Assembly: GCA_002708925.1 (NCBI GenBank)
Contig: PAPN01000043.1
Span: 1 to 40,983, forward strand
Reading direction: 5' to 3'
DNA: 40,983 nucleotides
Origin: Paracoccaceae bacterium
GTDB taxonomy: Bacteria > Pseudomonadota > Alphaproteobacteria > Rhodobacterales > Rhodobacteraceae
Shown here: piece by piece, positions 26,620-34,163 of the stretch
Position numbering within the stretch: the stretch's first letter is position 1
How the letters are laid out: every line of letters begins with the position of its first letter
Notes under the pieces: generated by a model
Database searches by the model: none
What the model was told of the DNA's origin: nothing
The model's input: the letters and a program-made list of their open reading frames with translations, nothing else
Made by a program: the position numbers and the translations under genes

Positions 26620-27207
26620 ATGACCATTCTGCTTGCAATCGTGATCGGAGCCCTGTTCGGCTTCACTCTGGACCGGATCGGCGCCACCAATCCGGGCTAT
26701 ATCGGCAAGATGCTGAACCTGACCAACCTGCATCTGATGAAAACCATTCTGCTGGCAATCGGCACCGGGTCTATCCTGATGTTCGGCGGGCAGATGCTGG
26801 GGCTGGTGGATGTGGGGCATATGTCCGTGAAATCCGCCTATATCGGCGTGTTTATCGGCGGTCTGCTGCTGGGCACCGGCTGGGCGATGTCGGGGTTCTG
26901 CCCCGGTACAGGGGTCTGCGCGGCGGCCACCGGGCGCAAGGACGGGCTGGCCTTTATCGCGGGCGGCCTGCTGGGCGCGGCGGCCTATATGGTGACTTAC
27001 CCGGCGTGGAAATCCAGCGGCCTGTTGGACGCAATCGCCGGGGGTAAGGTGACGCTGGGCACCGTTCCGGCGGCCAAATACGAAGGCCTGACAGCCCTGC
27101 CGGGTGACATTCTGGGCATCGTTCTTGGGCTGGCCTTTATCGTCATCGCCTTTGTGCTGCCCGACAGCCTGAATGGCAAAACAGCCGAGCCCGTCCCGGC
27201 GCAATAG
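26620..27207 (+). CDS. YeeE/YedE-family membrane protein, second half of a pair
   Basis: This is a 195-residue partner of the preceding protein. Hydrophobic helices include MTILLAIVIGALFGFTL, the segment around IGVFIGGLLLGTGWAM, and LGIVLGLAFIVIAFVLP near the C-terminus. The signature GFCPGTGVCAA contains Cys94 and Cys100, the second cysteine set of the sulfur-conducting path in the family. Its ATG is 3 nt from the upstream stop. A terminator-like hairpin follows 28 nt downstream. The pair sits inside the Mo-hydroxylase cluster. A role in supplying sulfur for the cofactor's Mo=S ligand is possible, as is unrelated sulfur uptake. Confidence 0.85.
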   Translation: MTILLAIVIGALFGFTLDRIGATNPGYIGKMLNLTNLHLMKTILLAIGTGSILMFGGQMLGLVDVGHMSVKSAYIGVFIGGLLLGTGWAMSGFCPGTGVCAAATGRKDGLAFIAGGLLGAAAYMVTYPAWKSSGLLDAIAGGKVTLGTVPAAKYEGLTALPGDILGIVLGLAFIVIAFVLPDSLNGKTAEPVPAQ

Positions 27208-27234
27208 CCCGTTTGCCAGATTGGCTATGCGATG

Positions 27235-27260
27235 CGGCTGCCCTTTGGGGCGGCCGTTTT
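27235..27260 (+). terminator. Intrinsic terminator after the YeeE pair
   Basis: CGGCTGCCC (27235-27243) pairs with GGGCGGCCG (27248-27256), with one G-T wobble and a 4-nt loop, followed by TTTT (27257-27260). With the FNR-type promoter it brackets the two yeeE genes as a separate unit. Confidence 0.65.
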
Positions 27261-27316
27261 GCGATCTTTTCCTCTAAGACTTTCGTCGTAGGTTGCGGGG
27301 GGCAGACAGAGCACTA

Positions 27317-27346
27317 CCCTGTGTTAGAGTGATCGTCACAGGGAGG
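27317..27346 (+). promoter_or_regulatory. Hairpin that can mask the ribosome site of the xdhC-like gene
   Basis: CCCTGTG (27317-27323) is perfectly complementary to CACAGGG (27337-27343), with a 13-nt loop. The right arm runs into the Shine-Dalgarno AGGGAGG (27340-27346) of the gene starting at 27357. Formation of the hairpin would hide part of the ribosome site. Confidence 0.45.
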
Positions 27347-27356
27347 CTCATCACGT

Positions 27357-28322
27357 ATGGATCGGTTTGACAACATCCCCGAGGTTGCTCTGCGATGGTA
27401 TCGCGGTGGCAAGGGGGCTGTTCTGGCCACGGTGGTGGAAACCTGGGGCAGCGCGCCGCGCCGGGTGGGCAGTCAGCTGGCCGTGTCGGGCGCGGGCGAG
27501 ATCCAGGGCTCGGTATCTGGCGGATGCGTCGAAGGCGCGGTGGTCGTCGAAGCGCTGGAGGCATTGGAGGACGGCCAGCCCCGCCTGTTGGAATTCGGGA
27601 TCAGCGACGGGGATGCCTTTGCTGTCGGGCTGGCTTGCGGCGGGACAATCCGCGTGCTGGTCGAACCCGTGGGCGCGGTGTTGCCTGCCGATTTGCTGGA
27701 ACAATTGGTGGCGGCCCGCACCGCCCGCCGCGCGGTGGCCGTCGTGGCCGATCTGGTTGAGGGCGACCGCTGGCTGACGCAGCATGGCCATGCGGATCGG
27801 TTTCGGCTGGACCGCTCGGGGTTTGAAGAGGACGGGCGCTTTTTCGTCACCATTCACAACCCGCCTTTGCGGATGATCATCGTGGGTGCCGTGCATATCG
27901 CTCAGGCGCTGGTGCCGATGGCGCGGCTGGCGGGCTATGATCCGGTGCTGGTGGACCCGCGCGAGGCATTTGGCTCGGACGCACGTTTCCCCGGCGAGCG
28001 AATCCTGAACGACTGGCCCGATGACGCGATCAAGACGCTGGGTCTGGACCCGCGTACCGCGCTTGTGCTGCTCTCGCATGATCCGAAAATCGACGATCCC
28101 GCGCTGGAACAGGCGCTGACGGCGGATGTGTTCTATATTGGGGCTCTGGGCTCGAAACGGACCCATGCCAAACGCGTGGACCGTCTGACAGAGGCAGGGT
28201 TTCCCCCCGATCAGATTGCCCGCATTCACGGCCCTGTGGGTCTGGATATCGGTGCGGCCAGCCCGGCTGAAATCGCCGTCTCCATCCTGGCCGAATGCAC
28301 TCGGGTGCTGAGGCAGGGATGA
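27357..28322 (+). CDS. coxF: XdhC/CoxF-type molybdenum cofactor maturation protein
   Basis: This 321-residue protein is of the XdhC/CoxI family. These proteins bind molybdenum cofactor, protect it during sulfuration and insert it into molybdenum hydroxylases. The N-terminal domain has VETWGSAPRRVGSQLAVSG and GSVSGGCVEGAVV, the diagnostic family segments. The C-terminal Rossmann domain begins around residue 175 with MIIVGAVHIAQAL and continues through LVDPREAF to GALGSKRTHAKR. GGGAGG precedes the ATG and is overlapped by a hairpin. The stop overlaps the next start (ATGA at 28319-28322). The assignment to CoxF rather than generic XdhC rests on the position in the cluster. Confidence 0.87.
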   Translation: MDRFDNIPEVALRWYRGGKGAVLATVVETWGSAPRRVGSQLAVSGAGEIQGSVSGGCVEGAVVVEALEALEDGQPRLLEFGISDGDAFAVGLACGGTIRVLVEPVGAVLPADLLEQLVAARTARRAVAVVADLVEGDRWLTQHGHADRFRLDRSGFEEDGRFFVTIHNPPLRMIIVGAVHIAQALVPMARLAGYDPVLVDPREAFGSDARFPGERILNDWPDDAIKTLGLDPRTALVLLSHDPKIDDPALEQALTADVFYIGALGSKRTHAKRVDRLTEAGFPPDQIARIHGPVGLDIGAASPAEIAVSILAECTRVLRQG

Positions 28323-29362
28323 AGTTCGGTCCCGTTCCTCCGGCCCGGATCGCGGGCGCCATTCTGGCCCACTCGCTGACGGTGAACGGGCAGAAGCTGC
28401 GCAAGGGGATCAGACTGACCGAGCAGCACGCCCGCCTGCTAAGCGATGCCGGGCTGAAGCAGGTGATCGTCGCGCAGCTGGACCCCGAGGATCTGCACGA
28501 AGACGCCGCCGCGCAGCAACTGGCTGCCGCGCTGGCCCCCGATCTTCGGGGCCTGCGCCTGACCGCGCCTTTCACCGGGCGGGTGAACATCCTGGCCCGC
28601 GGGCCGGGGCTGGCCCTGCTGGACGAGGCCCGCCTGATCGCCGCCAATGAGGTTCACCCGATGATCACCGTCGCCACGGTGCCGCCCCATCAGCAGATGG
28701 CCGCGCGCGGGATGGTGGCCACGGTCAAGATCATCTCTTACGGTGTCCCGCGCGCCGATCTGGAGCGCGCCTGTCACCTGGCGCATCGGGCGATCCGCTT
28801 TGCGCCGCCGCAATTGCGCACGGCCTCTTTGCTGATCACGCAAATCCCCGGTGGGGCGGGCGAAAAAGGCCTGCCCGCGATCGAGGCCCGCCTGAACGCG
28901 CTGAACATCGCCCTGACCGAGGTGATCACCGTTCCGCATCAAGAGCAGCCGCTGAGCGCCGCTCTGGCCGGGGTCTCCAGCGATCTGACGCTGATCCTGA
29001 CCGGCTCGGCCACCTCAGATCCGCTGGATGTGGCCCCTCAGGCGGTGCGGCTGGCCGGCGGGCGGGTCGAGCGGTTCGGTATGCCCGTGGACCCCGGCAA
29101 CCTGCTGTTTCTGGCCGACATCTCCGGGCGTCCCGTGATCGGCCTGCCCGGCTGTGCCCGCTCGCCTGCGCTGAATGGGGCCGATTGGGTGCTGGGCCGT
29201 GTGGCCTGCGCCCTGCCTGTCACGGGGCGGGATATCGCGCGTATGGGCGTGGGCGGGCTGCTAAAGGAAATCCCGACCCGGCCCATGCCGCGTCAGGGGC
29301 ACAAACCAGCGCCCGCGCAAGCGCCCGATCGGAAAGATACATCTATTGAAGTCCCCGGATAA
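28319..29362 (+). CDS. Molybdopterin-binding (MoCF-domain) protein without a MobA domain
   Basis: This 347-residue protein is of the molybdopterin-binding type found in cox/xdh clusters. The N-terminal part has GAILAHSLTVNGQKLRKGIRL and an LTEQHARLLSDAG helix. The middle carries LILTGSATSDPLDVAPQAVRLAGG, the MoeA/MoaB/CinA-like substrate loop region. The related cluster proteins I recall continue with a MobA-like nucleotidyltransferase domain; here the chain ends soon after the ARMGVGGLLKEIP linker, with a short Pro-rich tail. The start overlaps the xdhC stop. A role in cofactor handling is likely. Whether cytidylation is done by a gene elsewhere cannot be told from this window. Confidence 0.75.
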   Translation: MKFGPVPPARIAGAILAHSLTVNGQKLRKGIRLTEQHARLLSDAGLKQVIVAQLDPEDLHEDAAAQQLAAALAPDLRGLRLTAPFTGRVNILARGPGLALLDEARLIAANEVHPMITVATVPPHQQMAARGMVATVKIISYGVPRADLERACHLAHRAIRFAPPQLRTASLLITQIPGGAGEKGLPAIEARLNALNIALTEVITVPHQEQPLSAALAGVSSDLTLILTGSATSDPLDVAPQAVRLAGGRVERFGMPVDPGNLLFLADISGRPVIGLPGCARSPALNGADWVLGRVACALPVTGRDIARMGVGGLLKEIPTRPMPRQGHKPAPAQAPDRKDTSIEVPG

Positions 29363-29421
29363 TGGCCTGCGCGGCCCGTCCGGTATGAATTTGTACACTG
29401 ATGTCGCAGGGAGGAAATGAG

Positions 29422-29904
29422 ATGCGGATAGGTATGACAGTAAACGGAATATTTCATATTTCTGATGTTGAGAGTCGGACGTTATTGGTTGATTTTTTGC
29501 GTTTTGGTTTGGGTTTGAGTGGGACGCATGTTGGGTGTGACACGTCGCAATGTGGGGCCTGTGTTGTGCATGTTGACGGTGTTGCGATCAAAAGCTGCAC
29601 GATGCTTGCGGTTGAGGCGGATGGGTCAGAAGTTTCGACGATTGAGGGCCAGGCGTCTGCGGACGGAACGCTGAGCGTTTTGCAGCAGGCGTTTCAGGAT
29701 CATCACGGTTTGCAATGCGGGTTCTGCACGCCTGGGATGGTGATGTCTGCGGCGGCGTTGCTGAAGGACAACCCCAAGCCCACTGAGGCCGAGATCCGGC
29801 ATCATCTGGAGGGCAACATCTGCCGCTGCACGGGCTATCACAACATCGTCAAGGCGATCATGGCGGCGTCCGGTCAGGACGTGGGTGCCGTGGCGGCAGA
29901 ATGA
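29422..29904 (+). CDS. coxS: Form II CO dehydrogenase-like small subunit, [2Fe-2S]
   Basis: This is the 160-residue iron-sulfur subunit of a molybdenum hydroxylase; it passes electrons from the Mo site to FAD. The plant-ferredoxin-type cluster uses Cys39, Cys44, Cys47 and Cys59, and the second cluster Cys99, Cys102, Cys134 and Cys136 (CGFCTPGM and CRCTGYHN motifs). ATG 29422 was chosen over 29401 because GGGAGGA ends 6 nt before it. The first ~60 codons are markedly AT/T-rich (ATA, TTA, TTG, TTT, GTT) compared with the second half and with coxL. It is the first gene of the S-L-M order. Confidence 0.93.
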   Translation: MRIGMTVNGIFHISDVESRTLLVDFLRFGLGLSGTHVGCDTSQCGACVVHVDGVAIKSCTMLAVEADGSEVSTIEGQASADGTLSVLQQAFQDHHGLQCGFCTPGMVMSAAALLKDNPKPTEAEIRHHLEGNICRCTGYHNIVKAIMAASGQDVGAVAAE

Positions 29905-29958
29905 AGAGCGCAGCATAAATCACTGATTACAGGACGATTTTCTCAGGGAGGAGAGATC

Positions 29959-29991
29959 ATGCCCAAAGACATGCCCAAGGACATGCCCAAG
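29959..29991 (+). repeat. 12-nt tandem repeat at the coxL start
   Basis: ATGCCCAAAGAC, ATGCCCAAGGAC and a partial ATGCCCAAG follow one another and encode [11 protein letters not shown]. Each unit carries an ATG in frame. Only the first has the ribosome site at the right distance. Confidence 0.85.
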
Positions 29992-32355
29992 GCGGGCGGC
30001 ATCGGCGACAGCACGAAACGGCGCGAGGACGTCCGTTTCCTGACGGGGGCCGGCAATTACACCGATGACATCAACATTCACGGCCAGACCCACGCGTATT
30101 TCCTGCGCTCGGATGTGGCGCATGGGCGGATCGCGCGGCTGGACACGGCCGCGGCGTCGGCGCTGGAGGGGGTGGTGAAGATCTTTACCGCTGCCGATTT
30201 TGCGGCGGCGGGCGGCATCCCGTGCGGCTGGCAGGTGACGGACCGCCATGGCCAGCCGATGCAGGAACCCAAACACCCGATTCTGGCCGAGGGCAAGGTG
30301 CGCCATGTGGGCGATCCCATCGCGGTTGTGGTGGCCGAAACCCTGGAACAGGCGCGCGACGCGGCCGAGGCGATCGAGCTGGAGATCGAAGAGCTGGAGC
30401 CGGTGCTGAACATGAAGGAGGCGCTGAAGGACGGGGCCACCAAGGTGCATGAGGATCTGAGCTCAAACCTTTGTTATGACTGGGGATTTGTCGAAGAAAA
30501 CCGCGAGGCCGTGGACGCGGCCATCAAGTCGGCCCATCACGTCACCACGCTGGAGCTGGTCAACAACCGCCTGGTTCCCAACCCGATGGAGCCGCGCGTG
30601 GCCGTGGGCCATTATGCGCGCGCCAATGACGAATATACGCTCTACACCACCAGCCAGAATCCGCATGTGATCCGGCTGCTGATGGGGGCCTTTGTGCTGT
30701 CCATTCCGGAACATAAACTGCGGGTCGTGGCGCCCGATGTGGGCGGGGGGTTTGGCTCGAAGATTTACCACTATGCCGAAGAGGCCTTTGTGACCTACGC
30801 GTCCAAAGTGGTGAACCGGCCGGTCAAATGGACCTGCTCGCGCTCCGAGGCGTTCATCTCGGATGCGCATGGGCGCGATCACGTCACCAAGATCGAACTG
30901 GCGATGGATGAGAACCACAAGTTCACCGCCGTGCGCACCGATACCTATGCCAATATGGGCGCGTATCTAAGCACCTTTGCGCCGTCGATTCCCACCTGGC
31001 TGCATGGCACGCTGATGGCGGGCAATTACACCACGCCGCTGATCTATGTGAACGTAAAGGCGGTGTTCACCAACACGGTGCCGGTGGATGCCTATCGCGG
31101 GGCCGGGCGCCCCGAGGCGACCTATCAGCTGGAACGCGTCATCGACAAGGCCGCGCGCGAGATCGGCATGGACCCGGCCGAGCTGCGCCGTCTGAACTTC
31201 ATCAAGCCCGAGCAGTTCCCCTATGACACGCCCGTGGCGGTGACCTATGACACCGGCAATTACCACGCGACCTTGGATAAGGCGCTGGAGATGACGGATT
31301 ATGCGGGGTTTGACGCGCGCGCAGCCGAATCCAAAGCGCGCGGTAAGCTGCGCGGTTACGGCCTGGCGCATTTTATCGAGGCTTGCGGGATTGCGCCGTC
31401 CAATCTGGTGGGCCAGCTGGGCGCGCGGGCGGGGCTGTATGAATCCGCCACCGTGCGGGTGAATGCGACCGGCTCCATCAGCGTCTTTACCGGGTCCCAC
31501 AGCCACGGGCAGGGGCACGAGACGACCTTTGCGCAGGTCGTGTCGGAAATGATCGGGATTGATGTCAGCCAGATCGACATCGTGCATGGCGATACCTCGA
31601 AAACACCAATGGGTATGGGGACTTACGGGTCTCGTTCCATCGCGGTGGGGGGCTCGGCCATGGTGCGCGCGACCGAGAAGATCATCAACAAGGCCAAGAC
31701 CATCGCCGCGCATCTGCTGGAGGCCTCGGAGGCGGATATCGAGCTGAAAGACGGCCAGTTCAGCGTGGCGGGCACGGATAAATCCGTGGCCTGGGGCGAT
31801 GTGACCCTGGCGGCCTATGTGCCGCATAACTACCCGCTGGAGAACCTGGAGCCGGGGCTGGAGGAGACGGCGTTTTACGATCCCAGCAACTTCACCTATC
31901 CCTCGGGGGCCTATGTCTGCGAGGTCGAGGTGGACCCCGAGACCGGCAAGGTGGACATCCTGGCCTTCACCGCGGCGGATGATTTTGGCAATGTGATCAA
32001 CCCGATGATCGTGGCGGGGCAGGTGCATGGCGGCGTGGCGCAGGGCATCGGCCAGGCGCTGCTGGAAAACACCGTCTATGATGAGAACGGCCAGCTGCTG
32101 ACCGGATCCTTCATGGATTACGCGATGCCGCGGGCCTCGGATGTGCCGTTTTACGATGTGGATCATTCGTGCCAGACGCCGTGCACGCATAACCCGCTGG
32201 GGGTGAAGGGCTGCGGCGAGGCCGGGGCGATCGGCAGCCCGCCGGCGGTGGTGAATGCGGTGATCGATGCGTTGCAGCGCGGGGGGTACCGGGTGGATCA
32301 CATCGACATGCCGGTCAGCCCGTCGCGGGTCTGGGAAGCGATGCAGGGGGGCTGA
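29959..32355 (+). CDS. coxL: Form II CO dehydrogenase-like large subunit (molybdenum site)
   Basis: This is the 798-residue catalytic subunit of the xanthine oxidase family, holding the molybdopterin-cytosine dinucleotide cofactor. The active-site loop A378-Y-R-G-A-G-R384 is the form II signature. Form I CO dehydrogenase has AYxCSFR with the copper-binding Cys, which is absent here. The catalytic Glu754 lies in [15 protein letters not shown], and [12 protein letters not shown] is the conserved N-terminal segment. True CO oxidation by form II enzymes is doubtful, so the substrate may be another small molecule. AGGGAGGAG lies 5 nt before ATG 29959. Two further in-frame ATGs arise from a 12-nt tandem repeat that encodes MPKD. 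Confidence 0.93.
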   Translation: MPKDMPKDMPKAGGIGDSTKRREDVRFLTGAGNYTDDINIHGQTHAYFLRSDVAHGRIARLDTAAASALEGVVKIFTAADFAAAGGIPCGWQVTDRHGQPMQEPKHPILAEGKVRHVGDPIAVVVAETLEQARDAAEAIELEIEELEPVLNMKEALKDGATKVHEDLSSNLCYDWGFVEENREAVDAAIKSAHHVTTLELVNNRLVPNPMEPRVAVGHYARANDEYTLYTTSQNPHVIRLLMGAFVLSIPEHKLRVVAPDVGGGFGSKIYHYAEEAFVTYASKVVNRPVKWTCSRSEAFISDAHGRDHVTKIELAMDENHKFTAVRTDTYANMGAYLSTFAPSIPTWLHGTLMAGNYTTPLIYVNVKAVFTNTVPVDAYRGAGRPEATYQLERVIDKAAREIGMDPAELRRLNFIKPEQFPYDTPVAVTYDTGNYHATLDKALEMTDYAGFDARAAESKARGKLRGYGLAHFIEACGIAPSNLVGQLGARAGLYESATVRVNATGSISVFTGSHSHGQGHETTFAQVVSEMIGIDVSQIDIVHGDTSKTPMGMGTYGSRSIAVGGSAMVRATEKIINKAKTIAAHLLEASEADIELKDGQFSVAGTDKSVAWGDVTLAAYVPHNYPLENLEPGLEETAFYDPSNFTYPSGAYVCEVEVDPETGKVDILAFTAADDFGNVINPMIVAGQVHGGVAQGIGQALLENTVYDENGQLLTGSFMDYAMPRASDVPFYDVDHSCQTPCTHNPLGVKGCGEAGAIGSPPAVVNAVIDALQRGGYRVDHIDMPVSPSRVWEAMQGG

Positions 32356-32368
32356 GGCTTTGTTTTGG

Positions 32369-32422
32369 GGCGGCGCGGCGGGTGCGGCGCCGCCGCAATG
32401 AGTATTTATGGAACAAAGAAGC
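32369..32422 (+). repeat. Dispersed intergenic element, copy e (downstream of coxL)
   Basis: The hairpin GGCGGCGC (32369-32376) / GCGCCGCC (32387-32394) starts 14 nt after the coxL stop. It is followed by the core GAGTATTTATGGAACAAAG (32400-32418). It separates coxL from coxM by 109 bp, a larger gap than that before coxL. Confidence 0.6.
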
Positions 32423-32464
32423 GGGTTGGGCTGTGGCTCTGGGCGCTTTGGGAGGAGAAACGAG

Positions 32465-33247
32465 ATGTATAATTTTGACTTTGTGGCGCCCGGATCGGTG
32501 GCCGAGGCTGTGGAGGCTTTGAAGGGTGAGGAGGCGCTGGCGCTGGGGGGTGGGCAGACCCTGCTGCCGACGATGAAGCAGCGGCTGGCGATGCCTTCGG
32601 CGCTGGTGCGTCTGGCGGGGATTGCCGAGATGCAGGGGGTGACCTCTGCGGACGGTGTGCTGCGCGTGGGGGGCGCGAGCACTCATGCGACTGTGGCGGC
32701 TGAGGCGGGGGCCTATCCGGCGCTGGCCGCGCTGGCGGGGGGGATCGGCGATCCGGCGGTGCGCAATCGCGGTACGATTGGCGGGTCTGTGGCGAATAAC
32801 GATCCGGCGGCGTGTTATCCTTCGGCGGTTCTGGCCTCGGGGGCGGTGGTGGTGACCTCTGCGCGTGAGATCGCTGCGGATGCGTATTTTGACGGGCTGT
32901 TCGGCACCGTGCTGGAGGAGGGCGAGATCATCACCGCGGTGCGCTTTCCGATCCCGCAGGCGGCCAGCTATCAGAAGTTCGAGCAGCCGGCCTCGCGGTT
33001 TGCGCTATGCGGTGTCTTCGTGGCGAAGTTTGCCGATGGCGTGCGCGTGGCGGTGACCGGGGCGGGCAATGACGGCGTGTTCCGCTGGACCGAGGCCGAA
33101 GCGGCGCTGAGCGCCGACTTCAGCGCAGGCGCAATCGACCCGCTGAACCTGCCCGGAGAAGAGATGATCGCAGATCTGCACGGATCGGGAAAATACCGCG
33201 CCCATCTGGCAAAAATACTCACAATACGCGCCGTAAAAGCATGCTGA
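32465..33247 (+). CDS. coxM: Form II CO dehydrogenase-like medium subunit, FAD-binding
   Basis: This is the 260-residue flavoprotein subunit of the molybdenum hydroxylase, which passes electrons from the iron-sulfur clusters to the acceptor. The FAD-binding GGGQTLLPTMKQRL starts near residue 28, and TIGGSVANNDPAACYP covers 104-119. The C-terminal CoxM/CODH domain (PASRFALCGVFVAKF onward) is complete. ATG 32465 is favoured by GGGAGGAG upstream; an in-frame extension into the repeat lacks similarity. It is the last gene of the cluster; a terminator follows 10 nt beyond the stop. No coxG-type SRPBCC gene is present. Confidence 0.92.
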   Translation: MYNFDFVAPGSVAEAVEALKGEEALALGGGQTLLPTMKQRLAMPSALVRLAGIAEMQGVTSADGVLRVGGASTHATVAAEAGAYPALAALAGGIGDPAVRNRGTIGGSVANNDPAACYPSAVLASGAVVVTSAREIAADAYFDGLFGTVLEEGEIITAVRFPIPQAASYQKFEQPASRFALCGVFVAKFADGVRVAVTGAGNDGVFRWTEAEAALSADFSAGAIDPLNLPGEEMIADLHGSGKYRAHLAKILTIRAVKAC

Positions 33248-33256
33248 AGGAAAATG

Positions 33257-33280
33257 AAAAGGGTCCATTGGGGCCCTTTT
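33257..33280. terminator. Bidirectional terminator between coxM and the ApbE-like gene
   Basis: AAAAGGGTCC pairs with GGGCCCTTTT around a 4-nt loop (ATTG), with one G-T wobble. The A/T ends give a T-tract on both strands. It lies in the 31-bp gap between two converging genes and overlaps the last codon of the minus-strand one. Confidence 0.8.
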
Positions 33281-34163
33281 ATATCCGTTGCGTCTGCCCC
33301 TGTGAATCCATCAGGTGAAGGCGCATGGTGGGGTGCAATCGCACCCGTGCGATCAGGATGTCCGGCAGGGACATCAGCATGAACGCGGTCGAGGCCGCAT
33401 CGGCCAGCGCGGCGCTGTCGGCGATCACGCTGACAGTGGACCAGCGAGGAGAGCGGGCGCCGGATGGGTCCAGAATATGGCTCTGTCCGCCGACCATCGT
33501 GGCCATGCCGCTGGAGGTGGCAATTGCGCGGTCGGTAAGTTGCACCCGCTCTTGCAACCCGTGTTCCGGGTCTGCGATTCCCAGCGTCCATGGTCCGCCA
33601 ATGGCGGAGAATTCTCCGATATTTACCAATACGTTACGCAATCCGATTGCGCGCAGCCTGTGGGCAATCTGGTCGGTGACAAACCCCTGCGCGATGCCGT
33701 TCAGGGTAAGGGCTTGCCCAGGGGCAAGCTCTACCCGGTCGGGGGTGATCCGGACGCGGTTCCAGCCGATCAGGGCGATTGCACGAGAGGTGCCCCGGCG
33801 CTCTGACAGGGCCTGCCAGAGCGTTTGTACCGTGGGGTCGAAGGCTCCGCCTGTGGCGTGATGAACGCGGTCTGACAGATCCATCAGAGACAGAAAATCT
33901 GGGTGCGGCGCGGTCAGAACCCCAGTGCGGTTCAACTGACGGAGTGCAGAGTCCGGACGGTAAAGGCTGAATTGCGCCTCGGCATGGGCCAGCGTGCGCT
34001 CGACGATTGAAATCGCGCGGGCTGCCAGCGGGGCAGGGGCGTCAATCGTCAGGCTGGCCTGCGCGCCCAGGGCCTGGCCGTGCCAGCGTACAGGTGCGCG
34101 CGCCGCAGCCGGCGCAGCCGCAGCCGCAGCGGAAATGGTCAGGAAGCGGCGGCGGGAAATCAT
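33279..34163 (-). CDS. apbE: ApbE-type FAD:protein FMN transferase with Tat signal
   Basis: ApbE enzymes split FAD and attach FMN through a phosphodiester to a Thr or Ser of membrane flavoproteins in the periplasm. The 294-residue protein begins MISRRRFLTISAAAAAAPAAARA, a twin-arginine signal ending in an Ala-rich cleavage region. AEAQFSLYRPDSALRQLN, LNGIAQGFVTD and SSGMATMVGGQSHILDPSGA match the family, and the metal-site segment DSAALADAASTAFML is near the end. ATG 34163 overlaps the stop of the NosR-like gene by 4 nt, so the two are coupled. The likely client is that neighbour's FMN-binding domain. Confidence 0.88.
   Translation of the reverse strand: MISRRRFLTISAAAAAAPAAARAPVRWHGQALGAQASLTIDAPAPLAARAISIVERTLAHAEAQFSLYRPDSALRQLNRTGVLTAPHPDFLSLMDLSDRVHHATGGAFDPTVQTLWQALSERRGTSRAIALIGWNRVRITPDRVELAPGQALTLNGIAQGFVTDQIAHRLRAIGLRNVLVNIGEFSAIGGPWTLGIADPEHGLQERVQLTDRAIATSSGMATMVGGQSHILDPSGARSPRWSTVSVIADSAALADAASTAFMLMSLPDILIARVRLHPTMRLHLMDSQGQTQRI

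Noticed and set aside
27261..27356. Molybdenum-cofactor riboswitch upstream of the xdhC-like gene
   Set aside because: The leader is too short and shows only one simple hairpin, not the multi-helix Moco motif.
29401..29421. Earlier ATG as the coxS start
   Set aside because: The strong GGGAGGA ribosome site lies downstream of that ATG and is correctly spaced for the ATG at 29422.
30967..32682. Open frame of 571 codons on the minus strand over coxL
   Set aside because: It is antisense to coxL; its His/Arg-rich composition is typical of a complement frame.
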